A stretch of DNA of 48,973 nucleotides from Acidobacteriota bacterium. Lineage in GTDB: Bacteria; Acidobacteriota; Terriglobia; Acidiferrales; UBA7541. The stretch lies in assembly GCA_013289715.1 (NCBI GenBank), contig JABCZJ010000026.1, positions 1 to 48,973 on the forward strand. Reading direction: 5' to 3'. Below the pieces are notes generated by a model that made no database searches, was not told where the DNA came from, and saw only the letters and a program-made list of their open reading frames with translations. Position numbers and translations under genes: made by a program. Shown in pieces: positions 9,034-18,576 of this stretch. Position 1 is the first letter of the stretch. Every line of letters begins with the position of its first letter.

Positions 9034-11670
9034 CTAGTCCGCCTTGGAAAATTCCGCCAGCAAGGCTTCATGCAACCGTAGTTGGTGCCCCGCGGACAAT
9101 TTCGCCCCAGCGGAAGTCAGGTAAAAAACGTCAATCGCAGTCTCGCCTTCAGTTTCAATCAGCGCGATCTCAATATTGCAATGTTCCCGCGAAAATGTAG
9201 AACTGATCCGGTGCAAAAGCCCCGGCTGATCCTGCGCAATAATTTCAATCAATGTACTATGCGCCGAGCAAGCATCGTCCGTTTTCACCCGAGTCTCCAC
9301 TTTCACTTTCGGCGCGCGCCGTTTCTCCGACCGTAAACGATCGCGCAGCATCCGCTCCAGGTCCGCCTTTCCAGTCAGCACGTCATGAATGCTCGTTTGA
9401 AAGCGCTCCCACTCCGGCAAATTCAATTCCAGCGTTCGAAAGCGATCCGTGAAATAAAACGTATCCACCACCACGCCGGCCTGATTAGAAAACGCCGCCG
9501 CCTTCACAATATTCATCCCCCACGCCGCCAGCACACCCGCCATCTTCGCAAAAAGGGAAGGGCGATCGGTAGTAACCAGGGTCAGCTCATACCAGTGCCG
9601 TCCGCGCCGCAAATTCAGCTGCACGGGATCTTTACCCAGCCGCGCGGCCATTTCCAGATGCGCCAGCACTTCTCCCGCCGCATGTGTCAGCAGATAACGC
9701 CGTGGCAAACCCTCCAGAAATGCGTCCAGCCGATCTCCCACAGTCAGCGCGAGCGTGCCAAGATGCGCCATCACCTCATCATGCGCGTCCACGTGCAAGC
9801 GCTCGTCTAGGTTACGATTCAAATGATTTGCCGTCGCGATATAAAGCTGCCAGATGTTTTCTGCCTTCCACGGTGTCAGCGCTTCGGGATTCACAGCCTT
9901 AATATCGGCATACGTCAGCAGGCAGAGCATTTTCAACCGTTCCGGCGTCTCCACTTTTTCCGCGAATGCGCGCACCGTTTCCGGATCGAAAATATCCCTG
10001 CGCATCGCCGCGCTCAATTCCAGGTGGCGATCGATCAAGAACAGAACCGTCTCACAATCCGGCGCATCCAGATCCAGTCGCTCGAGCGCCGCTTCCGCAA
10101 TTCTCACGCTCGCGCGCACATGGTCATCCGACTTCGCGCCCTTGCCCACGTCATGCAAAAGCAGTGCAAGGTAAAGCAGGTCTGGCTGTTCCAGTTCCTC
10201 CAGCAGTTCGGCATAGCGCTGATCCCACTTGGATTGCGATTGACGCAGCGCGTGCAGATTATCAATGGCCACGAACGTGTGCTCGTCCACCGTGAAACGA
10301 TGCGAGTAATCGCGCACCACCAGCGCATCGATTCCTGCAAACTCCGGGAAGAGCAAAGTGAGCAGGCGCAGCGAGTGCATCGCGCGCAAAGCATCCGCCG
10401 CATGGGGCGCCACCAGAATTTCCTGCAACAGGTGCCACAACTCGGTGCCTTTCGGCGGCACCGCCTCCAGCGCCGGGAACGCGCGCTCGATCTGTGCTTC
10501 CGTGCTCGAACTCAGCCTCAACCCGTGCCGCGCCATGAAACGGAACGCCCGCAGAATCAGCTCGGGATCGTCCAAAGCCGCGGGCTGGCGCAATAGCAGC
10601 ATCCCGTCCTCGACCAAAAATTCCGCATTCGAAAGACGCGAACGCAATTGCTGAAACTGATGATGCAGCGAAAGCCGCGCCGCCGGAATTTCCTCCAGCA
10701 TTTGCACGCAAACGTGATGCACCGTGCGCGCATGGCTGAAGTACAGCCGCATCCACTCCGCGGTGCTCAAGGCCTCCGCGCCGTAATCGCTCGCAGCGCG
10801 AATCGTCCGCGGCGAATGCGCCACGCCGATTTTCTGTGCCGCTGCGGCGTCTTGCGATTCCCAAGTGAGCGTGTTGTCGTCGCGATTGTGCCGGAAATGC
10901 AGAAAGCAACGGATGGACATCAAGGCGTTGAGAGCCGCCTCAAACGATCCCTGAATCGAGACTGGCAAGACCGCGTCGTCGCTGGGCCACACGTGATACT
11001 GCTCGATCGCGGCCAGCAACGAGAGCCAGCAAACCACGTTGTAGTCGCGCAGCCCGCCGGGGCCATCCTTCCCATTGGGCTCAAGATGAAACACCGTGCT
11101 TCCGAATTTTCCATGCCGGGTACGCGTCAACTCGCCCAAACGCTTCACGATTTGGTCCGACTCACGCGCCAGCAATTTCGGAATTTGGTCATTGTGCAGC
11201 CGCGCAAACACGCGATGATCGCCCGCGAGATACCGGCAATCGAGCAGCGAAATTGCGAATTCGGAATTGGCGGCCTCGAACTTGGCGCATTCGGCGAGCG
11301 TGCGCGTTGCGGGACTAAGTTTCAGTCCCAAATCCCACAGGTCTTGCGAAAATTTGCGGATCGGTTCCTTGAATTTCTCTTCTGTTCCGTCTCCAGCATG
11401 CAGAAACAACACATCAATGTCGGAAAAAGGGAAGAGCCAGCGCCGCCCGAAGCCGCCCAGCGCGACTACCGCAAAATCCGCGGGCCCGTTGGACTCGGAA
11501 AATACATGCTGCTTCCAAAGACGATCGATGATGGATTCGATCAATGCGGTGCGGCCCAGCAGCGCAGCCTTGCCGTCCCCGGTTGCGGCGAACTGTTCCT
11601 TGATGCGCGCCGATTCCTTCGCGGCTAGTTCGCGAAGTTCAGAGGAAAGCGATGGACTCGTTGGCATCAA
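9034..11670 (-). CDS. glnD: PII uridylyltransferase / uridylyl-removing enzyme
   Basis: This 878-residue enzyme adds UMP to PII at low nitrogen and removes it at high glutamine. An N-terminal nucleotidyltransferase domain carries GGFG (72-75) and the metal-binding DID (84-86). A central HD domain with HDVGKG provides the uridylyl-removing activity. Two ACT domains at the C-terminus (about 700-780 and 800-878) bind glutamine. The length fits GlnD (about 850-950). The start is TTG at 11670 or the next codon, ATG at 11667; no strong ribosome binding site marks either. It is the last gene of a - strand block after the PII gene and the ammonium transporter, its substrate and the substrate's partner. 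Confidence 0.95.
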   Translation of the reverse strand: MMPTSPSLSSELRELAAKESARIKEQFAATGDGKAALLGRTALIESIIDRLWKQHVFSESNGPADFAVVALGGFGRRWLFPFSDIDVLFLHAGDGTEEKFKEPIRKFSQDLWDLGLKLSPATRTLAECAKFEAANSEFAISLLDCRYLAGDHRVFARLHNDQIPKLLARESDQIVKRLGELTRTRHGKFGSTVFHLEPNGKDGPGGLRDYNVVCWLSLLAAIEQYHVWPSDDAVLPVSIQGSFEAALNALMSIRCFLHFRHNRDDNTLTWESQDAAAAQKIGVAHSPRTIRAASDYGAEALSTAEWMRLYFSHARTVHHVCVQMLEEIPAARLSLHHQFQQLRSRLSNAEFLVEDGMLLLRQPAALDDPELILRAFRFMARHGLRLSSSTEAQIERAFPALEAVPPKGTELWHLLQEILVAPHAADALRAMHSLRLLTLLFPEFAGIDALVVRDYSHRFTVDEHTFVAIDNLHALRQSQSKWDQRYAELLEELEQPDLLYLALLLHDVGKGAKSDDHVRASVRIAEAALERLDLDAPDCETVLFLIDRHLELSAAMRRDIFDPETVRAFAEKVETPERLKMLCLLTYADIKAVNPEALTPWKAENIWQLYIATANHLNRNLDERLHVDAHDEVMAHLGTLALTVGDRLDAFLEGLPRRYLLTHAAGEVLAHLEMAARLGKDPVQLNLRRGRHWYELTLVTTDRPSLFAKMAGVLAAWGMNIVKAAAFSNQAGVVVDTFYFTDRFRTLELNLPEWERFQTSIHDVLTGKADLERMLRDRLRSEKRRAPKVKVETRVKTDDACSAHSTLIEIIAQDQPGLLHRISSTFSREHCNIEIALIETEGETAIDVFYLTSAGAKLSAGHQLRLHEALLAEFSKAD

Positions 11671-11807
11671 AGTTCGCCCGAAACTGCCAGTTCGTCAGGC
11701 TTGTATCCTTGCCGCGATGGATCGCGGCCGGAAAGTCACAGACGCGCGCCCGCGCGACGGCATGCAGCTCGTGACAAATGCGATGCGAGCCTCAGAAGTC
11801 CAGCTCC

Positions 11808-13523
11808 CTACGCTCCACGCTGCTGCGCGGCCTGCGAACCAGGCCCCAACATTTCGACAGCGTCTTCAGGGTACGCCAGCATCCCAAATTCCGGAACGTC
11901 CAAACCGGACAACTCCACTTCGCGCGTCACGCGCATCGAGCGCCACGCATTCACCAGCGAAAAAACAATGAACGTAAACCCAAGCGCATACACTGCCAGC
12001 AACGTAGCTCCGCCCAACTGCACCCAGAATTGAGTAAAGTCCCCGTGCAGCAAACCCGTCACGCCTTGCCCTGCCTTCCCCAGATACGCTGCCGCACCCA
12101 CGCCGTTCCATCCCGCACCATATGTTCCGTCCGCGAAAATTCCCACCGCCACGGCGCCGAACCATCCGCAATACCCGTGCACCGAGATGGCTCCGCAAGG
12201 ATCATCGATTTTCAGCACGCGCTCATTGAATAGCACGCCAAGGCAGACCAAAACACCAGCAAGCACTCCGATAATCACCGCAGAGTTAGGCGATACGAAC
12301 GCGCAAGGAGCCGTAATCGCCACCAGCCCCGCGAGCATTCCATTGCATGCCATCGTGATATCGGGTTTTCCAAACATGAAGTACCACAGCAGCATCGCCG
12401 CCGCTGACCCCGCCACCGCGGCAAGGTTGGTATTCACGGCCACCACGGAAATCCGCAAATCGGTCGCGCCCAAGGTAGAGCCCGGATTAAATCCCATCCA
12501 TCCGAACAACAAGATAAACGTCCCGCTCACCACGAACACAATATTCGACGCAGGAAATGCGCGTGGCTTACCATCCGCTCCATATTTACCCAGCCGCGGC
12601 CCCAAAATAATGGCCAGCGCCATGGCGCAGAATCCTCCAATCGAGTGCACCACCGACGAGCCCGCGAAATCCACATATCCATGCCCCAGATGCATGCTCG
12701 AGCCGAGTTGCGAAAGCCATCCGCCACCCCAAGCCCAGCAACCGGAAATCGGATACAGAATGCCGCCAATAAATAGCTCGCACAGCAGAAACGCCCAAAA
12801 CGTGATGCGTTCGCAAATCGCGCCGACGATGATGTACCCGGCGGTTTCCATGAACACCACTTGAAAAAGCGTCAAGCAGTTGCTGCTCGCGTCATAAGCA
12901 GGCCCGCTCAGAAAAAATCCCTTGCCTCCTAAAAATCCCCACTGGCCGCTTCCAATCAGAAAATGATTCAAGGTAGGAGCGCCGCCGATATTCGCAGGCG
13001 CCGCATTCACGGCTACCGCGCCAAACTGAAACGCATAGCCGATCGCATAATAAGCAAGAAACGCAAAAACATACGCCGCAAAATTCAGCATCATCAAGTG
13101 CCCGGCATTTTTCTTGCGCACCAGCCCGACCGTCAACAGCGCAAATCCCGCCTGCATGAAAAGCACCAGATAACCGGTCAGCAGCGTCCAGGAAAAATTC
13201 GTCGCGATCCGCGTGTGGCCCACATCGTCCGCCAGCTTCAACGCTAGCGGTTCCCGCGCGGCCTGCGCCTGATATTCATCGAAATCTTTCTTCAGCTTGG
13301 GGTAATCCGGCGCGCCAGTGTCCGTCGGCTCGGGAACCACGAACGGATTGCCCGCGGCATCGGCCGCCGACGACCGGTCGCCCGTCGCGCTTCCGGCGGG
13401 ATCCGGCTGCGTCTGGTCCGCCAGCACCACCCTCATCGGACCGCAAAGGATTTGCGCAAAGACGAGGGCGACAACCATTTGCAGCATCCATTGTGTCGTC
13501 CGCCGGACAAATGCACGTTCCAT
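11808..13523 (-). CDS. amt: Ammonium transporter with an exported N-terminal extension
   Basis: An Amt/MEP/Rh channel of 571 residues. The two pore histidines sit in the expected contexts, DFAGSSVVHSIGG and ISVHGYCGWFG, and about 11 membrane segments can be traced. The N-terminus has a signal peptide (MERAFVRRTTQ then a hydrophobic run ending near VVLADQ), then about 75 polar, Pro/Asp-rich residues before the first channel helix. This is longer than typical AmtB (about 430 residues). I chose the ATG at 13523 because AGGAG lies 7 nt upstream. The PII gene ends 65 nt upstream, the usual amt-PII pairing in which PII blocks the channel from the cytoplasm when ammonium is plentiful. Confidence 0.93.
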   Translation of the reverse strand: MERAFVRRTTQWMLQMVVALVFAQILCGPMRVVLADQTQPDPAGSATGDRSSAADAAGNPFVVPEPTDTGAPDYPKLKKDFDEYQAQAAREPLALKLADDVGHTRIATNFSWTLLTGYLVLFMQAGFALLTVGLVRKKNAGHLMMLNFAAYVFAFLAYYAIGYAFQFGAVAVNAAPANIGGAPTLNHFLIGSGQWGFLGGKGFFLSGPAYDASSNCLTLFQVVFMETAGYIIVGAICERITFWAFLLCELFIGGILYPISGCWAWGGGWLSQLGSSMHLGHGYVDFAGSSVVHSIGGFCAMALAIILGPRLGKYGADGKPRAFPASNIVFVVSGTFILLFGWMGFNPGSTLGATDLRISVVAVNTNLAAVAGSAAAMLLWYFMFGKPDITMACNGMLAGLVAITAPCAFVSPNSAVIIGVLAGVLVCLGVLFNERVLKIDDPCGAISVHGYCGWFGAVAVGIFADGTYGAGWNGVGAAAYLGKAGQGVTGLLHGDFTQFWVQLGGATLLAVYALGFTFIVFSLVNAWRSMRVTREVELSGLDVPEFGMLAYPEDAVEMLGPGSQAAQQRGA

Positions 13524-13588
13524 TTTCGAACTCCTATCCCGATTAGGGTAACCGCTCCGATTCCTCTCAAATTCACGGCTATGGATCT

Positions 13589-13927
13589 TCAAATGGCGCT
13601 CGGCCCGCGCTCCCCGGTGCGTATGCGAATCACTTCGTCGAGCGACGTCACGAATATCTTCCCGTCGCCGATCACGCCGGTTCGCGCTCCCTCCAAAATC
13701 GCGTCCACCACTGGATCCACCAGTTCCTCCACCACCGCGATGCTCACAAAAATCTTCGGCAGAAAATCCACGGTGTATTCCGAACCGCGGTAAGTCTCCG
13801 TGTGGCCCTTCTGCCGGCCAAAACCCCGCACTTCCGATACGGTCAGGCCCGTCACTCCCAGCGCGGTGACGCGCAGCTTCACCTCGTCCAGCTGGGAAGG
13901 TCTGATAACGGCATCAATTCGCTTCAT
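13589..13927 (-). CDS. Nitrogen regulatory PII protein (GlnB/GlnK type)
   Basis: This 112-residue protein is a complete PII signal protein. It starts MKRIDAVIRPSQLDEVK and contains the T-loop YRGSEYTVDFLPK, with the uridylylated tyrosine in the SEY motif. It ends with the B- and C-loop regions ARTGVIGDGKIFV and VIRIRTGERG, which bind ATP and 2-oxoglutarate. A good GGAG ribosome binding site precedes the ATG. Its place directly before amt suggests a GlnK role, and glnD two genes downstream encodes the enzyme that modifies it. A short inverted repeat (TAGGT at 13976-13980, ACCTA at 13986-13990) lies about 50 nt upstream and could be an operator. Confidence 0.95.
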   Translation of the reverse strand: MKRIDAVIRPSQLDEVKLRVTALGVTGLTVSEVRGFGRQKGHTETYRGSEYTVDFLPKIFVSIAVVEELVDPVVDAILEGARTGVIGDGKIFVTSLDEVIRIRTGERGPSAI

Positions 13928-14213
13928 TTGTGCCTGCTCCTTTTCGTCTGGAACCGAAAACCCGCCGTATGCAACTAGGTATGGAACCTACTAGCGCGTC
14001 ATCAGTCAAATCAATAACGTTGATGGAATGCATCACTATCACGAGAAGGGCACCGCGTTCAAGAAGCTGCTGCTGAACTCCCGCAATTCACGGAATCGAG
14101 ACCAAGTGAAATCTTCCGCCGTCGGTCGCTGACACGTGTATTTCGCGCGAATCGCGTCAGAAAATTGGGTAGAATGCCCGAACGGCTTTCGAAGCCTCGT
14201 CCGCAAAACAAAA

Positions 14214-15020
14214 ATGATTACGCTAATCTCCATCATCGTTCTCGGCTTTTTCCTTGGCATGCGCCACGCCACGGATCCCGATCACGTGATAGCCGTCACC
14301 ACGATTGTCAGTCGCCAACGCAGCATGCGCCACGCCGCGGTGATTGGCGCGCTGTGGGGCGTGGGGCACACCATCACAATTGTTTTGGTCGGTTCGGCCA
14401 TCATTCTATTCGGAGTTGTGATTCCGCCGCGGCTGGGCCTCACGATGGAGTTAGGCGTAGGTCTGATGCTCATCCTGCTGGGAATCCTGAATCTCTCCGG
14501 ATTTACTCGCTGGATCACCGAAATGTTCACGCCCTCGGTCGACGCGCTGCACGGGCACGTCCATCCCCATGTGCATGGAGACTACATCCACACCCACGCA
14601 CACGGCCACGAGCCCGAAAAACATGGCCACGCCGAAGAAGCCACTCCGGTCGGCTGGATGGATCGCATTTTCGGACAACTCGGCCTCTATCAAGCCGTGC
14701 GGCCGCTACTGGTCGGTCTCGTGCACGGCCTCGCCGGCTCGGCCGCAGTTGCCTTGCTCGTGCTCACCACGATTCGCGATCCCTACTGGGCCATTGCCTA
14801 CCTTCTCGTCTTCGGTATTGGCACGATCGCCGGCATGATGATCATCACCACCGCGATTGCCTTGCCGTTCAAATATTCGCAGCAACGATTCGCGCGCTTC
14901 AATCGCGCTCTGCAAGTCGTTTCAGGAGTCATAAGCCTGGCGTTCGGAATCTTCATCGTCTACAAAATGGGCTACGTAAGCGGAATGTTCACCAGCCATC
15001 CTAACTGGACGCCGGAATGA
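14214..15020 (+). CDS. NiCoT-like nickel/cobalt transporter with His-rich loop
   Basis: This 268-residue membrane protein has the nickel/cobalt transporter signature in its first helix, GMRHATDPDHVIAVTT, which resembles the RHAxDADH motif of HoxN/NixA and UreH-type carriers. At least six hydrophobic segments are visible. A cytoplasmic-type loop in the middle is packed with histidines (the stretch from HGHVHPHVHG to EKHGHAEE), likely a metal-binding region. I chose the ATG at 14214 because MITLISIIVLGFF starts the first membrane helix; no clear ribosome binding site is present, and an upstream in-frame start at 14136 would add 26 poorly conserved-looking residues. No hydrogenase or urease gene is in the window, so the metal's destination is unknown. 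Confidence 0.82.
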   Translation: MITLISIIVLGFFLGMRHATDPDHVIAVTTIVSRQRSMRHAAVIGALWGVGHTITIVLVGSAIILFGVVIPPRLGLTMELGVGLMLILLGILNLSGFTRWITEMFTPSVDALHGHVHPHVHGDYIHTHAHGHEPEKHGHAEEATPVGWMDRIFGQLGLYQAVRPLLVGLVHGLAGSAAVALLVLTTIRDPYWAIAYLLVFGIGTIAGMMIITTAIALPFKYSQQRFARFNRALQVVSGVISLAFGIFIVYKMGYVSGMFTSHPNWTPE

Positions 15021-15086
15021 CCGGCCGGTCTCCTTTCCTGGAAACAGACGGGAAGCACCGACTTTCTGTGCTCGCCTCACGGCAAA

Positions 15087-16394
15087 TTAACCTGCCGATT
15101 CAGCCGAAGCCGGCAACCGCTTGCAGCATTCTGAAAAAATCCACGCGCAGCCCCGCCAGAAACCCAGAACCAAACCGAGCACGTACGTCTTCAGAATTCC
15201 TTTCGGCTTCAGCCGCGCGTACACCACATTCATGCTCCAGGCCGGCGTGGTGTAAACAGTCCCGGAAGTTCGCGCGCCCAGTCGGTTCCTGACGGCGGGC
15301 TCGTATAAAATTTTCTCGATTCCCACGTTGAAAAATTTCGCCATCTGCAGAATGCGTCGGTTATATGAAATCCTGGCCCGCAGCGGCAGCGTCCCGCGTT
15401 TGCGGCATTTCAAAATCAGCGCGGAGGCTTCCGCTGCATGCCGCAGCGCCGCCGTCACTCCATTGGCCGTGATGGGATCCACCATGGACGCAGCTTCGCC
15501 CGCCACAAACCAATTCGGCCCAGCCACGCCGTCGTAAACCCGCGAGCGAAACGCAGTCGTGTTGCAAGGTCCCAAAGCCCCCGCCCGCAGCAAGGCATCA
15601 AAGCGCGGGAACTTCGTGAGTTGCTGCCGAAAAATATCCTCGACGCCGAGACCCCGTTCCCGGAACACCTTCATCGCCGCGCCAGTCGTAACGTATCCCA
15701 CGCTCACGACCTCCGGACCGATCGGAATCTCCCAAACCCAGTCCAGATATTCCTTCGGCAACGGTTCCATGTACAAACTCGTCCCTTCCACCAGCTCGGA
15801 AATTGCGAAGTACGTCCAGATCGCCACTTTAGGAGGACCGAACTGAATCGCCGGAAGCTCAAACTCGCGCGCCAGCAGGGAAGCCGCGAACCCCGAAGCG
15901 TCAATAAACCACGGTGAAGAAAACCGCACGCCGCCAACGGTGTGCACAGCCGAAAGCCGGTTGCCATCCCGCTCCACCCGCGCCACCGTGTCTCGAACCA
16001 CGGTCACGCCGTTCTCGATCGTCTTCTTCAGCAACTCTTCGTCCAGGCGTAGCCGATCCACGTGCAACGTGCGCAGTTCCACACGGAACGGCGCGCCAGC
16101 CAGCCAGGCTCCCGGAACATAGTGCTCGGAAGCGCCGTCGCGCAATTTCACGGTCACGTGCCGCTTCCAGGTCGCCAATCCCGCGTTCACCAAACCTTCC
16201 ATCGGCAGCCCCAGCGCAGCCAGCAAGTCCGGCGCGGACCAGTCGAGAGACTCGCCCACCGCCTGCCGCATCGCATCTTCCGGCTCGATGCACACGACGC
16301 GCAGACCGGCCGCCGCCAGCTGCATCGAAGCAGCCTTTCCGCACAAGCCTCCACCCAGAACAGTCACATCGTAGTCAGCGGTAGGAAAAGACAC
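15087..16394 (-). CDS. FAD-dependent oxidoreductase, flavin-dependent halogenase-like
   Basis: This 435-residue protein has an N-terminal FAD-binding fold (VLGGGLCGKAAS, about 12-23, and VVCIE at the end of strand 2). A mid-protein WFIDASGF and a second FAD motif, VAGEAASMVDPITANGV, are the pattern of the tryptophan-halogenase / geranylgeranyl-reductase group of flavoproteins. I could not locate with confidence the WxWxIP motif that marks true halogenases; the closest segment is WVWEIPIG, which is similar. It is convergent with the nickel transporter gene. The substrate cannot be predicted. A halogenase or a hydroxylase of a secondary metabolite are both possible. Confidence 0.75.
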   Translation of the reverse strand: MSFPTADYDVTVLGGGLCGKAASMQLAAAGLRVVCIEPEDAMRQAVGESLDWSAPDLLAALGLPMEGLVNAGLATWKRHVTVKLRDGASEHYVPGAWLAGAPFRVELRTLHVDRLRLDEELLKKTIENGVTVVRDTVARVERDGNRLSAVHTVGGVRFSSPWFIDASGFAASLLAREFELPAIQFGPPKVAIWTYFAISELVEGTSLYMEPLPKEYLDWVWEIPIGPEVVSVGYVTTGAAMKVFRERGLGVEDIFRQQLTKFPRFDALLRAGALGPCNTTAFRSRVYDGVAGPNWFVAGEAASMVDPITANGVTAALRHAAEASALILKCRKRGTLPLRARISYNRRILQMAKFFNVGIEKILYEPAVRNRLGARTSGTVYTTPAWSMNVVYARLKPKGILKTYVLGLVLGFWRGCAWIFSECCKRLPASAESAG

Positions 16395-16744
16395 CGCGGC
16401 AAACTATCACTGCGGCCGTGAGCGCACCAATAGTACAAAACAACTAGACGCGTCCCTGGCGGCAACATCTGCTGGATGACGCGAATGGGGTGTCACAGTG
16501 TGCGCTAGAACAGTTCTCTTGCGTCACGGCGAGGTTTCACGGTGCGCCAAGGAGAAAATGACGTGTCATCCCGCACGGAGTCCCGCGCTTCTTCCTGCCC
16601 GCCGCGGCTGGGCGGGCGCGGTACAGGGTATTTTCTCGGCGCGCTCGAGCTTTGAACTCTGCGTGGGTACGCGAGAATCTTTGTAGTCTGGACTTTGGCG
16701 GGCACGCAAAGACGCAAACATAAATGCAGCAGACGGTGCGCAGC
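16395..16744. other. 350-bp intergenic region
   Basis: No convincing coding frame. It holds a GC-rich hairpin near 16599-16619 with 7-bp arms (GCCCGCC / GGCGGGC) but no T-run after it, so it is not a clear terminator. It separates the halogenase-like gene from the end of the seven-gene redox cluster. Confidence 0.4.
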
Positions 16745-18469
16745 TTACGGCTTCGCAATCACGATAGGGTGTGCCGAAGTGATGCCAGCGCCTTCTTTCA
16801 CAGTGATGAACTGATTTTCGCCGATTTTACTCAGCGCATCCTTTCGCCCGCTGGGCCACACAATTTCAATGCTGACCGTCCTACTACCTTCCGCTTTGCC
16901 CAATCCAAACGTCAGCGGCAACTCGCTCTGCGAAGCATAACTCGACCCCGTCTTCACCATGCGGAACAGCCGCGCGCCCGCGCTCGTCGTAAGCGTCACT
17001 TTCGCGCCAATCCCGTCGCGATTCGAGCGCACGCCAACAAGCTTCACGCGCAACATGTCATTCGGATTGCCATTCTCGTTGCGCAGCAAACGCGCCGCGC
17101 CGTTGTTCGCTGTAATTACCAGATCCAAATCGCCATCATTGTCGTAATCCAGATACGCCGCGCCGCGGCCCACGACGGGCTGTTGCATTGCAGGTCCCAC
17201 TCTTGTCGAGGCATCTTCAAATTTCCTATCGCCTTTATTGTGAAACAGGATCGCAGGCTGCGCATACTGCAGCGTCGGCTGCACCACGCTGATGTCGTCG
17301 GAAACGTGCCCGTTCGCGGCAAAAATATCCAAGCGTCCATCCAGATCGTAGTCGAAGAAAAAACAAGCAAACGTCAGCGCCTGTAAAGACATCTGGCGAA
17401 TTCCGGATGACACGTCTTCATCCACAAAAAGCCCCGAGCCATCATTGCGATAAAGCGACATGCTCTCATTCGTGAAATTTCCGATCACCAGGCTCTGCCA
17501 GCCCGAACCGTCGTAGTCTCCCGCATCAGTACCCATCCCGGCGCGTACTCTGCCGGATTCGCTGAACGCCACGCCCACTTGCACCGCTACGTCCGTGAAA
17601 GTACCGTTGTGATTATTGTGGTAAAGCTTGTTCGGCTCCGTGTCGTTCGCGACGAACAAATCCATCCAGCCGTCGTTGTCATAATCCAGCATCGCGACGC
17701 CGAGCGACTTGCTCGTAGGGTCGTGCAATTCGGCGCGCTTGGTCACATTTTCAAACGTTCCGTCGCCCATGTTGTGAAACAGCGTCGAGCTTTCTCCCTT
17801 ATAAGTTTGCGGCGTGCAGTAGGACTTATTTTTGTTGTCGAGCGTGCAGTATTGATCCTTCGCGATGGACCAATCAATGTAATGCGTCACGAATAAATCC
17901 AGCTTCCCATCATTGTCGTAATCGAACCACACCGCGCTGGTGCTGAATCCCGGATCCGCGACGCCCGCTTTCAGTGTCACATCCGCAAATTTCCCGTTGC
18001 CCAGATTGTGGAACAGATGGTTCGAGCCAACCGTCGTAATGTAAATATCCTCGAAGCCGTCGTTGTCGTAGTCCGCCACCGCGCAGCCCAGCCCGTACGA
18101 TTCCACCGCAAGCCCGGCCTCGCGCGTCACATCCGTAAACGTGCCGTCCTTATTGTTGTGGTACAGCGCAGGGTAGGATTTCGCGGCGCCCTTGTGTCCC
18201 GGCCAGTCCATCGAATTGACGAACAAGATATCCTGCCAGCCGTCGTTGTCGTAATCCAGAACGCAAACGCCGCTACCCATCGTTTCGGGGAGATATTTTT
18301 TGCCGAATGCCCCGGAGTTGTGTTTGAAGTGAACGCCAGCCTGCTTGGTCACGTCGCGGAATTCGATTGGCCCGGCCGGACGCGCTGGCGACGGCATTGC
18401 TGCGCCGTGGGAAGCTCGAGGGATATAGCTCATCAACAAAGCGGTGACGACCATGAGCGCACAGCACAT
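16745..18469 (-). CDS. CRTAC1-family secreted beta-propeller protein (FG-GAP + ASPIC/UnbV)
   Basis: A 574-residue exported protein. From the ATG at 18469 it opens with a signal peptide (MCCALMVVTALLMSYIPRASHGA). Seven Asp-rich FG-GAP/VCBS motifs follow, for example DYDNDGWQDI, DYDNDGFEDI, DYDNDGKLDL, DYDNDGWMDL, DYDLDGRLDI and DYDNDGDLDL, the count expected for a seven-bladed, calcium-binding propeller. The last 100 residues (from VGVRSNRDGIGAKVTLTTSAG to VSIEIVWPSGRKD) are an ASPIC/UnbV domain. The family has no established biochemical function. It is the last gene of the seven-gene cluster and a paralogue of the gene at 19452; the RnfD-like gene ends 107 nt upstream. A longer start at 18640 would lack a signal peptide and overlap the previous gene. 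Confidence 0.85.
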   Translation of the reverse strand: MCCALMVVTALLMSYIPRASHGAAMPSPARPAGPIEFRDVTKQAGVHFKHNSGAFGKKYLPETMGSGVCVLDYDNDGWQDILFVNSMDWPGHKGAAKSYPALYHNNKDGTFTDVTREAGLAVESYGLGCAVADYDNDGFEDIYITTVGSNHLFHNLGNGKFADVTLKAGVADPGFSTSAVWFDYDNDGKLDLFVTHYIDWSIAKDQYCTLDNKNKSYCTPQTYKGESSTLFHNMGDGTFENVTKRAELHDPTSKSLGVAMLDYDNDGWMDLFVANDTEPNKLYHNNHNGTFTDVAVQVGVAFSESGRVRAGMGTDAGDYDGSGWQSLVIGNFTNESMSLYRNDGSGLFVDEDVSSGIRQMSLQALTFACFFFDYDLDGRLDIFAANGHVSDDISVVQPTLQYAQPAILFHNKGDRKFEDASTRVGPAMQQPVVGRGAAYLDYDNDGDLDLVITANNGAARLLRNENGNPNDMLRVKLVGVRSNRDGIGAKVTLTTSAGARLFRMVKTGSSYASQSELPLTFGLGKAEGSRTVSIEIVWPSGRKDALSKIGENQFITVKEGAGITSAHPIVIAKP

Positions 18470-18576
18470 TTTGCGGCGATCTTGCCTCAAAGAGTGATTT
18501 CCTTTCGCGAGACGAATCAGGATTCTGTGATGACTGGAGCAGACAGCACGAGAAGCCGCGCGGTCACGATCACATG

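Noticed and set aside
10648..11628. 326-codon open frame antisense to glnD
   Set aside because: Runs opposite well-conserved nucleotidyltransferase-domain sequence and has no recognisable features.
12187..12864. 225-codon frame antisense to the ammonium transporter
   Set aside because: Mirror of membrane-helix codons; no ribosome binding site or domain.
13928..14000. Sigma-54 promoter upstream of the PII gene
   Set aside because: GG and GC elements are present on the - strand but 14 bases apart instead of 10, so the -24/-12 pattern does not fit.
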